Assembly (NCBI RefSeq): GCF_025420585.1
Contig: NZ_JAOEGB010000002.1
Coordinates: forward strand, 62,001 to 126,000
Reading direction: 5' to 3'
Length of the DNA stretch: 64,000 bases
Origin: Planotetraspora sp. A-T 1434
GTDB lineage: Bacteria > Actinomycetota > Actinomycetes > Streptosporangiales > Streptosporangiaceae
This document shows, in pieces, positions 34,185-42,863 of this stretch. Both the position numbers and the translations under genes were made by a program. Under the pieces are notes generated by a model, which ran no database searches, was not told where the DNA came from, and was given only the letters and a program-made list of their open reading frames with translations. Each line of letters begins with the position of its first letter. The first letter of the stretch is position 1.

Positions 34185-34617
34185 CGTCGAGCAGCTTCCG
34201 GTAGTAGGTGGCCGACACGTCGTACCCGAGGGCGCGGTAGAACTCCGCCGCGCGCCGGGTCGCCAGGGCGACGTATCCCGCGTCGCGGGACCGGGCCCAG
34301 GTCTCGAACTCCTCCAGCAGCATGCGGCCGATGCCGTGGCGGCGGTAGGCGTTCTCGATGATGGCCTCCTCCACCCAGGCGACCCGCCCGTTGGCGAAGA
34401 GCGTGAGGTGGGTGAAGCCCAGCAGGTAGCCCCGGACGGTCCCCTCCACGGTGGCCACCAGGAGCAGCGCGTCCTCGTTCTCCAGCAGCTGTGGGAACGC
34501 CGCGTCGAAGGCCGCCCGTTCCGGCCGGAACGTCAGCGCGAACTCGCGGGCAAGCCCGAAGATTTCGTCCGCATCGGACTTCTCGGCCTTCCGGAGCTGG
34601 AGATCACCAGAGCTCAT
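34174..34617 (-). CDS. GNAT-family N-acetyltransferase
   Basis: A 147-aa GNAT protein. The acetyl-CoA-binding motif A is visible as AIIENAYRRHGIGRMLLEEF (R/QxxGxG/A), preceded by the strand VRGYLLGFTHLTLF and followed by YVALATRRAAEFYRALGYDV (motif B). The ATG at 34617 follows a short leader. It ends 11 bp inside the 3' end of the convergent unrecognised gene. The substrate is unknown. Confidence 0.88.
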   Translation of the reverse strand: MSSGDLQLRKAEKSDADEIFGLAREFALTFRPERAAFDAAFPQLLENEDALLLVATVEGTVRGYLLGFTHLTLFANGRVAWVEEAIIENAYRRHGIGRMLLEEFETWARSRDAGYVALATRRAAEFYRALGYDVSATYYRKLLDVKK

Positions 34618-34809
34618 GAAAGGGACTCTAGGGTCCTAATGCGCCCACGTCCAACCCGCCGCCCCCCGCGCCGCTTCCGCGCCACTCCCGCGCAACCGGA
34701 TTGCCGAGCCGGCGCTTGTCACGTTGCGACAACGCGGGGCCCCGGCACTTACCCGGCACTTACCCGGCACCCCGCGTCGGCGTGCGGCCATCCCGCCGCG
34801 TCAATGGTG

Positions 34810-34859
34810 TGGATCGATGGCTTGACCCCATGGATCGATGAATCCCCTGGTCTCAGGGG
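34810..34859. other. Paired TGGATCGATG motif and small hairpin in an intergenic gap
   Basis: TGGATCGATG occurs at 34810-34819 and again at 34831-34840, 21 bp (two helical turns) apart. A short hairpin follows (CCCCTG at 34844-34849 with CAGGGG at 34854-34859, loop GTCT). These lie in the 298-bp gap between the acetyltransferase start and the stop of the secreted Ala/Thr-rich gene. Nothing else clear is seen in the gap apart from a doubled GGCACTTACCC near 34745. Confidence 0.4.
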
Positions 34860-34915
34860 CGGCTCCACAGATGGCCGCACGCGCCGCTTGGGGCATCGCC
34901 CGCATGGCTGGGCGT

Positions 34916-35959
34916 TCAGACGGCGACGTTGAGCCCCAGCGCGAGCTCGACAGAGAGCTGCGCGGCCACGGGGACGATAAGCAAGGCGCCCCCGCAGACC
35001 CACTGAGGAGCCGTGGCCACCGTCGACTGACCGGACTGCGCGGCCACGCCGCCCGAGACCGCCGTGCCCGACGCGGCTCCGGTGCCGGCGGCTCCGCTTC
35101 CCGCAGAGCCTCCGGCGGCCGCCGACGCCCCGAGGTCAGCGGCCACTCCAAGGTCAGCTGCGACCCCAGCGCCCGCCGAGACTCCGAGACCGGCCGAAGC
35201 GTCGGCACCCCCGGAGACCGCCGTGCCCGACGCGGCTCCGGTGCCGGCGGCTCCGCTTCCCGCCGAGCCTCCGGCGGCCGCCGACGCCCCGAGGTCAGCG
35301 GCCACTCCAAGGTCGGCCGACACTCCCAGGTCGGCCGACAGTCCGAGGCCGCCCCCGATGCTCGTGGGGGTGGACGCCCCGGTGGTAGTCGTGCCGGCCG
35401 TGGTCCCGCTGGTCGCCGCCGGGTCCGGAGCGACGGCCGTCCCCGCCGTGCTCGGATTCGGCGCGACGGCGGTCGCGACGCCGGTCGTCGCCGGGTCCCG
35501 CGGGGTGGTCGTCGCCGAATCCTGTGGCGACGTCGCCGTGTCTGTCGTCTCCTCTGTCGTCTCCGTCTTCTGCTCGGCGGAAGCGCTCTGCCGCGGCCTC
35601 GCTTCCGTTTCGGCCGTCACGAACTGGTCGTTCGAGGGAATCGCCTTCGAGTCGGTGGCCTGGTGGTTGGCCGGCAGCGCCCGCGAATCCGTCTCCGTCT
35701 TCTGGAACGGCGTGAGCACGAGGGTGACATCACGGAGCAGGAACTGGCGCTGGCGCTCGTGCTGGCGTCCATGCTGCCGCTGCCGGTTCTTGCCGGCGTT
35801 CTTCCCCGGCGGGCCAGGCCGCATGGCCATCGTGGGGCCGAGGATGCCGCTCATGCCGGTTGTGGCGCCGGCGGAAGTGGCGGTCGCAGCGGTGACGGCA
35901 CCGGTGGTCAGCGCGGCACTGATCACGAGAACCCCGACGAGGCCCTGAGGCTTGGGCAT
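34916..35959 (-). CDS. Secreted Ala/Thr/Gly-rich repetitive protein
   Basis: A 347-aa exported protein of no family I know. The signal peptide starts MPKPQGLVGVLVISAALTTG and ends near ATATSAGA. A basic segment (KNRQRQHGRQHERQRQ) and a Thr/Glu-rich region follow. The second half is almost entirely Ala, Gly, Ser, Thr with two nearly identical 53-residue units (ADLGASAAAGGSAGSGAAGT type), from a 159-bp DNA duplication. A hydrophobic C-terminus (GALLIVPVAAQLSVELALGL) could be a membrane or surface anchor. The composition resembles cell-surface or chaplin-like proteins, but no chaplin motif is present. The ATG at 35959 has AAGGGGG upstream. Confidence 0.72.
   Translation of the reverse strand: MPKPQGLVGVLVISAALTTGAVTAATATSAGATTGMSGILGPTMAMRPGPPGKNAGKNRQRQHGRQHERQRQFLLRDVTLVLTPFQKTETDSRALPANHQATDSKAIPSNDQFVTAETEARPRQSASAEQKTETTEETTDTATSPQDSATTTPRDPATTGVATAVAPNPSTAGTAVAPDPAATSGTTAGTTTTGASTPTSIGGGLGLSADLGVSADLGVAADLGASAAAGGSAGSGAAGTGAASGTAVSGGADASAGLGVSAGAGVAADLGVAADLGASAAAGGSAGSGAAGTGAASGTAVSGGVAAQSGQSTVATAPQWVCGGALLIVPVAAQLSVELALGLNVAV
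35055..35320. repeat. Two 159-bp near-identical direct repeats
   Basis: The segment beginning GAGACCGCCGTGCCCGACGC at 35055 recurs at 35214, with over 90 matching bases and few differences. The period of 159 bp keeps the reading frame of the secreted repetitive protein. Confidence 0.85.
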
Positions 35960-36518
35960 TTCGCTTTCCCCCTTGAACGAATGACTGCCGGACATTCGCC
36001 GTTACGCGCCGAGCCTGGCGAAATGTCGTGGAGACAACCTTCTGCAGTTGATCACTGCGTTTCTCTAGTTGCCCGGCCATTCCCTACACAAAACAGTGGT
36101 CAGCGGCTCTTTAGATCCCACTGCCGCATTATTGAGAATGCATCCGATGACATATCTGCCCTACCTCCGAAATGCCTAGCTATACCATATTTGGCAGCGT
36201 ATACCAGAATGTCCAATCGCCCCGATAAACCTACAGGCGTCCTTCTATGGCCGCCCCCCAACCTAGAACGCGACCGCGCGGCACATCTGAGACGCCCAGT
36301 ACAGCGGATCCGATTCTTAACATGTGCCGATTGTGGCGGATAGCGACGGATTTACGACACACCGAGCAATCCTGTGACAAGCGTCATCGGCCGAGGTCAC
36401 TCATGAAGCAGGCCGGCGATCGTAAGGGTGCCTCCATGGACAAAGAATGCCTGTGCCAACAGATCGCGAATAGACCCGCCACCATCAGATAACACGCCAT
36501 CCCGAAGACGGTTTCCAG
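35960..36518. other. Long intergenic region of lower GC content
   Basis: About 560 bp with no convincing gene. Two 60-bp lines counted by hand (36121-36240) give about 50% and 47% G+C, clearly below the flanking genes. A repeated TATACCA occurs at 36182-36188 and 36200-36206. A possible 29-codon frame (36403-36492) has only a weak ribosome-binding site. It could hold the promoter of the secreted gene, a small RNA, or a remnant of lost DNA. Confidence 0.5.
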
Positions 36519-37664
36519 TTACGCCCCCACGCCGAGCTCGCGGGCTATGAGCAAGCGCTGGACCTCGCTGGTGCCCTCGCCGATTTCCAGGATCTTGGCG
36601 TCGCGGTAGAAACGGCCCACGGGGAACTCGTTCATGAAGCCGTAGCCGCCGAAGATCTGGGTGGCGTCGCGGGCGTTGTCCATCGCCGCGTTCGACGCGA
36701 CCAGCTTGGCGATAGCGGCCTCCTTCTTGAACGGCAGGCAGGCCAGCATCCGCTCGGCCGCGTGGTAGTACGCGAGTCTGGCCGTGTGAACCCGGGCCTC
36801 CATGTCGGCGATCTTGAACTGGATCGCCTGGAAGCGCCCGATCGACTGGCCGAAGGCCTGGCGATCCCTCGCGTAGCGGGCGGACTCGTCCACGCAGCCC
36901 TGGGCGAGGCCCACCGAGAGGGCGGCGATGGCGACGCGGCCCTCGTCGAGGGTCTGGAGGAACTGGGCGTATCCCCGGCCCCGCTCGCCGAGGAGGTTCT
37001 CCGACGGCACGCGGCAGTCGGTGAAGGACAGCTCGCGGGTGTCGGAGGCCGACCAGCCGACCTTGGAGTACTTCTTCGACACCGTGAAGCCCGGCGTCCC
37101 GGAGGGCACCAGGATCGTGGAGATCTCCGGCCGCTCACCGCCGCGTCCCGTGATCGCGGCCACGCTGACCACGCCCGTGATGTCCGTCCCGGAATTCGTG
37201 ATGAACGCCTTGGTCCCGTTGATGACCCATTCATCGCCGTCCAGGACGGCCGTGGTCCGCATGCCGCCGGGCACGTCGGAGCCGCCACCGGGCTCGGTCA
37301 GGCCGAAGGCCCCCAGTGTCTCCCCCGAGGCCATCTTCGGGAGCCACCGCTCCTTCTGCTCGGCCGTACCGAACCGGAGGATCGGCATCGCGCCCAGCGA
37401 GACCGCCGCCTCCAGGGTGATCGCGACCGAGGAGTCGACCCGCGCGAGCTCCTCCAGCGCCAGGCAGAGGGCGAAGTAGTCGCCGCCCATGCCGCCGTAC
37501 TCCTCGGGGATCGGCAGGCCGAACAGCCCCATCGCGCCCATCTTGCGGACGATGTCGTAGGGGAACTCGCACCGCTCGTAGTAGTCCCCGATCACAGGGG
37601 CGACCACCTCGCGGGCGAACTCCTCGACGGTCCTGCGCAGCTCGATGTGCTCGTCGCCCAGCAT
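36519..37664 (-). CDS. Acyl-CoA dehydrogenase of the Liu operon (isovaleryl-CoA type)
   Basis: A 381-aa acyl-CoA dehydrogenase. Motifs are FGLTEPGGGSDVPGG, WVINGTKAFITNSG, RDRQAFGQSIGRFQAIQFKI, GGYGFMNEFPVGRFYRDAKI and GEGTSEVQRLLIAREL, which includes the conserved Glu of EGTSE. In context it should oxidise isovaleryl-CoA to 3-methylcrotonyl-CoA, the substrate of the carboxylase encoded upstream. It is the last gene of the operon: its ATG abuts the stop of the HMG-CoA lyase gene with no gap, and GGAGAT provides the ribosome-binding site. Isovaleryl specificity is inferred from the operon, since the side-chain pocket cannot be judged here. Confidence 0.9.
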   Translation of the reverse strand: MLGDEHIELRRTVEEFAREVVAPVIGDYYERCEFPYDIVRKMGAMGLFGLPIPEEYGGMGGDYFALCLALEELARVDSSVAITLEAAVSLGAMPILRFGTAEQKERWLPKMASGETLGAFGLTEPGGGSDVPGGMRTTAVLDGDEWVINGTKAFITNSGTDITGVVSVAAITGRGGERPEISTILVPSGTPGFTVSKKYSKVGWSASDTRELSFTDCRVPSENLLGERGRGYAQFLQTLDEGRVAIAALSVGLAQGCVDESARYARDRQAFGQSIGRFQAIQFKIADMEARVHTARLAYYHAAERMLACLPFKKEAAIAKLVASNAAMDNARDATQIFGGYGFMNEFPVGRFYRDAKILEIGEGTSEVQRLLIARELGVGA

Positions 37665-38558
37665 CTACATCTCCTTCGCGAGGGCCTGGACCACCCGGGA
37701 CGGGCTCGGACGGCCCAGCTTCCCGGCCAGCCACAGGCTGGTGGCGACCAGTGATCGGAGGTTCACGCCGGTCTCGACGCCGAGGCCGTCGAGCATCCAC
37801 ACGAGGTCCTCGGTGGCGAGGTTGCCGGCGGCGCTCCTGGCATAGGGGCAGCCGCCGATACCGCCCGCCGAGGCGTCCACCACGGTCACCCCCTTGCGCA
37901 GCGCGGTGAGGGTGTTGGCCAGGGCTTGGCCGTAGGTGTCGTGGAAGTGGACGGCGAGCCGCTCCGGGCCGATGCCGTCCGCCTGGAAGGCGTCGAGCAG
38001 CGCCTCGACGTGCCCGGGGGTGCCGACGCCGATCGTGTCCCCGAGCGACAGCTCGTAGCAGCCGAGGTCGAGCAGCCTCCGGCCGACGCTCACCACCTGC
38101 TCGGGCGCGACCGGGCCCTCCCAGGGGTCGGCGAAGCACATCGAAACGTACGCCCTGACCCGCAGGCCGTTCGCCAGGGCCCGCTCGACCACCGGCGCGA
38201 ACATGTCGAACTGGGAGTCCACGGTCCTGTTGAGGTTGCGCTGGGCGAAGCTCTCGGTCGCGCTGCCGAAGATCGCGATGTCGGTGACCCCGCGTTCGAG
38301 CGCGCGGTCCAAACCCCGCTCGTTCGGGACGAGCACCGGGTAGCGGGCGCCGTCGGCGCGCGGCAGCCCGTCCAGGAGTTCCTCGGCGTCGGCGAGCTGG
38401 GGCACCCACTTCGGGTGGACGAAGCTGGTCGCCTCGATCGTGCGCAGCCCCGCCTCGGCGAGCCGCCCGATGAGCTCCCTCTTGACCTCGACCGGCAGGG
38501 TGACGTCCTCGTTCTGCAGACCGTCCCTCGGCCCGACCTCGTAGATCGTCACCTTCAT
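37665..38558 (-). CDS. Hydroxymethylglutaryl-CoA lyase
   Basis: A 297-aa HMG-CoA lyase that splits 3-hydroxy-3-methylglutaryl-CoA into acetoacetate and acetyl-CoA, the final leucine-degradation step. The N-terminal [11 protein letters not shown] contains the metal-binding Asp and catalytic Arg. The central [13 protein letters not shown] has the metal-binding HxH, and the signature loop [20 protein letters not shown] carries the catalytic Cys. Its start overlaps the stop of the alpha-subunit gene (ATGA). This gene fixes the operon as Liu-type rather than a generic carboxylase cluster. Confidence 0.95.
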   Translation of the reverse strand: MKVTIYEVGPRDGLQNEDVTLPVEVKRELIGRLAEAGLRTIEATSFVHPKWVPQLADAEELLDGLPRADGARYPVLVPNERGLDRALERGVTDIAIFGSATESFAQRNLNRTVDSQFDMFAPVVERALANGLRVRAYVSMCFADPWEGPVAPEQVVSVGRRLLDLGCYELSLGDTIGVGTPGHVEALLDAFQADGIGPERLAVHFHDTYGQALANTLTALRKGVTVVDASAGGIGGCPYARSAAGNLATEDLVWMLDGLGVETGVNLRSLVATSLWLAGKLGRPSPSRVVQALAKEM

Positions 38559-40531
38559 GACGTGACCTGAACCTTCGCGAGCACTCTCGCGAGCACGGCG
38601 TCGAGCTCGACGGCCTGGCCGGGCCGGACGCGCAGCTCGGCGAGCACCCCGTCGACGGGGGCCGTCACGGTGTGTTCCATCTTCATCGCCTCCACGATCA
38701 GCAGCGGCTGACCCGCGGTGACCTCGTCGCCCTCCGCCGCCTTGACGACCAGCACGGTCCCGGGCATCGGGCTGCGGACGACGCCGTCGCTGGTACGGCT
38801 CCCGCCCGGCCGGTCGCCGGGGTCGCCCGGCTCGTGCCTGACGAACGGCCAGGCGTGGCCGTCCCTCGCCAGCCAGACGGTGTCGCGGTCCTTCGCCACG
38901 ACATAGCGCCGGGTGATCCCCTCGACGGTGACGAGTGCGTAGCCGTCGCCGGCCCAGGCCAGCCGGGCCGATCCAAGTGAACGCTCATTAACTTCGATCT
39001 CGGCCTCGGCGGCGGCCCCGCGGACCTTCGCGTACCGGTAGTCCGTCCATGCCCGCTCCCCGATCCGCCACCCGTCCGCGACGTCCCACGGGTCGCCGGA
39101 CCCCGCTCCCCGTTCACTTTCCCGTTCACTTTCCCGTTCGCCTTCCCCTGCGCCGTGGAAGACCAGCGCGGCCGCCGCCAGGACGTCCTCGGGCGGCGGC
39201 CCGCCGGCGAGATCGGCGAGATGCCGCTCGACCAGCCCGGTGTCGAGCCGCCCGGCCACGACTTCTGGATGCGCGACCAGCGCGCGGAGGAAGGCGATGT
39301 TCGTGGTCACGCCGAGGATCGCGGTCGAGGCCAGCGCCCGGTCCAGGCCCGCCAGCGCGGCCACCCGATCGGGGGCCCAGGCGATGACCTTCGACAGCAT
39401 CGGGTCGTAGTCGCTGCCTACGACCAGGCCCTCGGCCAGCCCCGAATCCACCCGCACGCCGGGCGAGGACGGCTCCCGCAACGCCAGCACGCGGCCGCCC
39501 GTCGGGAGGAACTCGCGCGCCGGGTCCTCGGCGTACACCCGGGCCTCGACCGCGTGGCCGCTCAGCCGCACGTCCTCCTGCGCGAACGGCAGGGGCTCCC
39601 CGGCGGCGATCCTGAGCTGGAGCTCCACAAGGTCGAGGCCGGTCACCATCTCGGTCACCGCGTGCTCGACCTGCAGCCTGGTGTTCATCTCCATGAAGAA
39701 GAACTCCAGCGGCCCGAACTCCAGCGCCCCCGGGCGGCCGGAGACGATGAACTCGACCGTGCCCGCGCCGACATACCCCACGGACCGGGCGGCCTCGACC
39801 GCCGCGGCGCCCATCCGCTCCCGCGTCACGGGATCGAGCAGCGGCGACGGCGCCTCCTCGACGATCTTCTGGTGGCGGCGCTGGAGGCTGCATTCGCGTT
39901 CGCCCAGGTGGACGGCGTTGCCGTACGCGTCGGCCATGATCTGGATCTCGATGTGCCGGGGCCGCTCCACGAACCGCTCGATGAGGAGCGTGCCGTCCCC
40001 GAACGCCGCGACAGCCGTACGGCGGGCCGACTCGATCGCGTCGGGCAGCTCGGCGGCCGACCTCACCAGCAGCATGCCCTTGCCCCCGCCGCCCGCGGAG
40101 GGCTTCAGCAGGGCGGGGAAGCCGTCCCAAGCGAGGAGGTCGTCGCCGGGCTCGGCCGCGCCAGGGACCACCGGCACCCCGGCGCGGGCGACGGTCGCCT
40201 TGGCCCGGATCTTGTCGCCCATGGCCTCGATCGCCTCCGGCGGCGGCCCGGCGAACACCAGCCCCGCCGCCGCGCATCGCCGGGCGAACTCCGCGTTCTC
40301 CGCGAGGAACCCGTATCCGGGATGTACGGCCCGGGCCCCGGTGAGCCCGGCGGCCTCGATGACCCCGTCCATGTCCAGGTAGCCGCGCGGGAGCCGTACG
40401 GCCAGGTCGGCCGCGCGGACGTGCGGCGCGTCCCGGTCGGCGTCGCTGTGGACGGCGACGGACCTGACGCCCATGGCCCGCAGCGTCCGGATGATCCGGA
40501 CGGCGATCTCCCCACGGTTGGCGATCAGCAC
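38555..40531 (-). CDS. Methylcrotonyl-CoA carboxylase-type alpha subunit (BC-BCCP)
   Basis: A 658-aa biotin carboxylase/carrier subunit. The ATP-grasp carboxylase shows [50 protein letters not shown] and [15 protein letters not shown]. The C-terminal biotinyl domain holds EAMKMEHTV and ends normally, unlike the Atu-like homologue. Between them lies a short Glu-Ser-Arg repeat ([12 protein letters not shown]) from 12-bp DNA repeats at 39111-39146. The GTG at 40531 follows AGAAG and the repeat array; the frame is open further upstream into the array but shows no homology there. It partners the beta subunit at 40610. Confidence 0.92.
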   Translation of the reverse strand: MLIANRGEIAVRIIRTLRAMGVRSVAVHSDADRDAPHVRAADLAVRLPRGYLDMDGVIEAAGLTGARAVHPGYGFLAENAEFARRCAAAGLVFAGPPPEAIEAMGDKIRAKATVARAGVPVVPGAAEPGDDLLAWDGFPALLKPSAGGGGKGMLLVRSAAELPDAIESARRTAVAAFGDGTLLIERFVERPRHIEIQIMADAYGNAVHLGERECSLQRRHQKIVEEAPSPLLDPVTRERMGAAAVEAARSVGYVGAGTVEFIVSGRPGALEFGPLEFFFMEMNTRLQVEHAVTEMVTGLDLVELQLRIAAGEPLPFAQEDVRLSGHAVEARVYAEDPAREFLPTGGRVLALREPSSPGVRVDSGLAEGLVVGSDYDPMLSKVIAWAPDRVAALAGLDRALASTAILGVTTNIAFLRALVAHPEVVAGRLDTGLVERHLADLAGGPPPEDVLAAAALVFHGAGEGERESERESERGAGSGDPWDVADGWRIGERAWTDYRYAKVRGAAAEAEIEVNERSLGSARLAWAGDGYALVTVEGITRRYVVAKDRDTVWLARDGHAWPFVRHEPGDPGDRPGGSRTSDGVVRSPMPGTVLVVKAAEGDEVTAGQPLLIVEAMKMEHTVTAPVDGVLAELRVRPGQAVELDAVLARVLAKVQVTS

Positions 40532-40541
40532 ACTCGCTTCT

Positions 40542-40606
40542 CGTGACCATGCGAGGATTCCCCCGCATGCCCCGCCACCGGCGGACACACCTTTCATGAT
40601 CATGCA
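40542..40606. repeat. Array D of the 53-bp repeat, at the Liu CT/BC junction
   Basis: Two cores in minus-strand sense (plus strand CGTGACCATGCG at 40542, CATGATCATGCA at 40595) are 53 bp apart. The inter-core segment aligns along its length with the first unit of array C (TGTGTCCGCCGGTGG against TGTCTTGCCTGGTGG; GGGAATCC in both). The outer core lies 3 nt from the CT stop; the inner one abuts AGAAG, the Shine-Dalgarno of the BC gene. Confidence 0.82.
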
Positions 40607-40609
40607 CGC

Positions 40610-42184
40610 TCACATCCGGAAGACGCCGTAGCCGACGGGATCGAGGGGGGCGTTGGCGGCCGCGCCGAGCGCCAGGCCGAGGACGGTGCGGGTGTCCGCC
40701 GGGTCGATGACGCCGTCGTCCCAGATCCGGGCCGTCGAGTAGTAGGGGTTGCCCTGGTGCTCGTACTGGGCCCGGATCTCGTCGGCGCCGGCATTACCCA
40801 CGGTGGACAGCACGGTCGCGGCCTGCTCGCCGCCCATGACCGAGATGCGGGCGTTCGGCCACATCCACAGGAAACGCGGCGAGTAGGCCCGCCCCGCCAT
40901 GGCGTAGTTCCCCGCGCCGAACGAACCGCCGATGATCACGGTGAACTTCGGCACCCGGGCGCAGGCCACGGCCGTGACCATCTTCGCGCCGTGCTTGGCG
41001 ATCCCACCTGCCTCGTACGCCTTGCCGACCATGAAGCCGCTGATGTTCTGCAGGAAGACCAGCGGGATGCTCCGCCGGTCGCACAACTCGATGAAGTGGG
41101 CGCCCTTCAGGGCCGACTCGCTGAACAGGATGCCGTTGTTGGCCACGATCCCCACCGGGTGGCCGTGGATCCTGGCGAACCCGGTGACGAGCGTCGGGCC
41201 GTACTCCGCCTTGAACTCCAGGAACCGGCTGCCGTCCACGATGCGGGCGATGACCTCGCGCACGTCGTACGGCGTGCGGGTGTCCTCCGGGACGATCCCG
41301 TACAGCTCGCGCGGGTCGAAGGCCGGCGGCTCGGCGGGCGCGACGTCCCAGGGCCGGGGCTGCCGCGGCCCCAGCGTGGCGACGATGTCCCTGACGATCT
41401 TCAGGGCGTGCGCGTCGTCCTCGGCGAGGTGGTCGGTGACGCCGCTGACGCGGGCGTGGACCTCACCGCCGCCCAGCTCCTCCGCGGTGACGGTCTCGCC
41501 CGTGGCGGCCTTCACCAGCGGCGGGCCGCCCAGGAAGATCGTGCCCTGGCCACGGACGATCACCGCCTCGTCGCTCATCGCGGGGACGTAGGCGCCGCCC
41601 GCCGTGCAGGACCCGAGCACGGCCGCGATCTGCGGGATGCCTCGCGCCGACATTGTGGCCTGGTTGTAGAAGATCCGCCCGAAGTGCTCCCGGTCGGGGA
41701 AGACCTCGTCCTGCTTGGGAAGGAACGCCCCGCCCGAGTCGACCAGGTAGACGCACGGCAGGTTGTTGTGAAGAGCGACCTCCTGGGCCCGCAGGTGCTT
41801 CTTGACCGTGATCGGGTAGTAGGTGCCGCCCTTCACCGTGGCGTCGTTGACGACCACCACGCACTCCCTGCCGGAGACCCGCCCGATGCCGGTGATGATC
41901 CCCGCGGCGGGGGCCTGGCCGTCGTAGAGGCCGGTCGCGGCGAGCGGGGAGAGCTCGAGGAACCGGCCGCCCGGGTCGAGCAGCGTGTCCACCCGGTCCC
42001 TCGGCAGCAGCTTCCCGCGCTGGACGTGCCTCTCCCTGGCCCGCTCGGGCCCACCCCTCGCGGCGGCCGCCAGCCGCTCGCGCAGATCCGCCACGAGGCG
42101 CTCGTGCACCTCGGCGTTCCGCTTGTACGGCTCGCCGCCCGGGTCGCAGGCGCTCTCCAGCACCGGCCAGGCACTCACGTCCAT
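40610..42184 (-). CDS. Methylcrotonyl-CoA carboxylase-type beta subunit (CT)
   Basis: A 524-aa carboxyltransferase subunit. Motifs are [57 protein letters not shown] and [20 protein letters not shown], ending in [39 protein letters not shown] and [20 protein letters not shown] are typical of 3-methylcrotonyl-CoA carboxylase beta. It is the first gene of the Liu operon, with a 16-bp palindrome 9 nt upstream of its ATG and a divergent TetR gene. It should give 3-methylglutaconyl-CoA together with the alpha subunit. Confidence 0.94.
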   Translation of the reverse strand: MDVSAWPVLESACDPGGEPYKRNAEVHERLVADLRERLAAAARGGPERARERHVQRGKLLPRDRVDTLLDPGGRFLELSPLAATGLYDGQAPAAGIITGIGRVSGRECVVVVNDATVKGGTYYPITVKKHLRAQEVALHNNLPCVYLVDSGGAFLPKQDEVFPDREHFGRIFYNQATMSARGIPQIAAVLGSCTAGGAYVPAMSDEAVIVRGQGTIFLGGPPLVKAATGETVTAEELGGGEVHARVSGVTDHLAEDDAHALKIVRDIVATLGPRQPRPWDVAPAEPPAFDPRELYGIVPEDTRTPYDVREVIARIVDGSRFLEFKAEYGPTLVTGFARIHGHPVGIVANNGILFSESALKGAHFIELCDRRSIPLVFLQNISGFMVGKAYEAGGIAKHGAKMVTAVACARVPKFTVIIGGSFGAGNYAMAGRAYSPRFLWMWPNARISVMGGEQAATVLSTVGNAGADEIRAQYEHQGNPYYSTARIWDDGVIDPADTRTVLGLALGAAANAPLDPVGYGVFRM

Positions 42185-42192
42185 GCTCGGAT

Positions 42193-42224
42193 GTTAGTCA
42201 TCATTAACTCGCTTCGTCTACTAT
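42193..42224. promoter_or_regulatory. Divergent Liu/TetR control region with palindrome
   Basis: A 16-bp imperfect palindrome (GTTAGTCATCATTAAC, arms GTTA/TAAC with inner matches) lies at 42193-42208, between the divergent CT and TetR starts. TACTAT at 42219-42224 is a -10 for TetR, 8 nt before its GTG. The palindrome is the best candidate operator for the TetR protein. Confidence 0.55.
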
Positions 42225-42232
42225 GGTGTGCC

Positions 42233-42817
42233 GTGACCACCGCCCGGACCCCTACCCGCAATCGCCGCGCCGAGATCCTCGACGCGGCGGCGGCTCTCTT
42301 CGCGGCGCGGGGCTTCCACGGGGTGTCGATCGAGGACATCGGCTCCGCCGTGGGGATCTCGGGACCCGCCCTGTACCGCCACTTCAGTGGCAAGGAAGCG
42401 CTGCTCGGCGAGATGCTGCTCGACATCAGCGAGCGGCTGCGCGAGCAGGGCGCCAGGCTCGCGACCACGGCCGACCCCGCCACGGCGGAGGCGGCGCTCG
42501 ACGCGCTGCTGCTGGGGCACATCGATTTCGCCCTGAGCTACCCGGCGCTCATCCGCGTGCACGAGCGGGAGCTCGACAACGTGCCGGAGCCGGCCCGCCG
42601 CGCGATCCGGCGGCTCCAGCGCCTCTACGTGGAGGAGTGGGTGACGGTGCTCACCGAACTGCACCCGTCGTGCCCGCCCGCGCGGCTGCGGGCCGCCACC
42701 CACGCCGTCTTCGGCCTCCTCAACTCGACTCCCCGCAGCGCGGGCGAGCTCCGGCCGGAGGCCATGACCGCGTTGCTGCTCGAGATGGCGAAAGCCGCCA
42801 TCACCACCCTCACCTGA
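42233..42817 (+). CDS. TetR-family regulator of the Liu operon
   Basis: A 194-aa TetR protein. The helix-turn-helix is clear (RRAEILDAAAALFAARGFHG, IEDIGSAVGISGPALYRHF), and a typical all-helical ligand domain follows (LLGHIDFALSYPALIRVHER). The GTG at 42233 lies 8 nt after a -10 element, so the mRNA is probably leaderless. It is divergent from the Liu operon with only 48 bp between, the usual layout for an acyl-CoA-responsive repressor of that operon. The sequence resembles the actinobacterial AcdR/PaaR-like branch only in general features. Confidence 0.9.
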   Translation: MTTARTPTRNRRAEILDAAAALFAARGFHGVSIEDIGSAVGISGPALYRHFSGKEALLGEMLLDISERLREQGARLATTADPATAEAALDALLLGHIDFALSYPALIRVHERELDNVPEPARRAIRRLQRLYVEEWVTVLTELHPSCPPARLRAATHAVFGLLNSTPRSAGELRPEAMTALLLEMAKAAITTLT

Positions 42818-42863
42818 GGAGCCGCGCCGACCTGGCCGGGCGTGCTCACATGGCCGGGTGTGC

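Noticed and set aside
36403-36492. 29-codon frame in the low-GC gap
   Set aside because: Weak ribosome-binding site, no recognisable feature; noted only within the intergenic entry.
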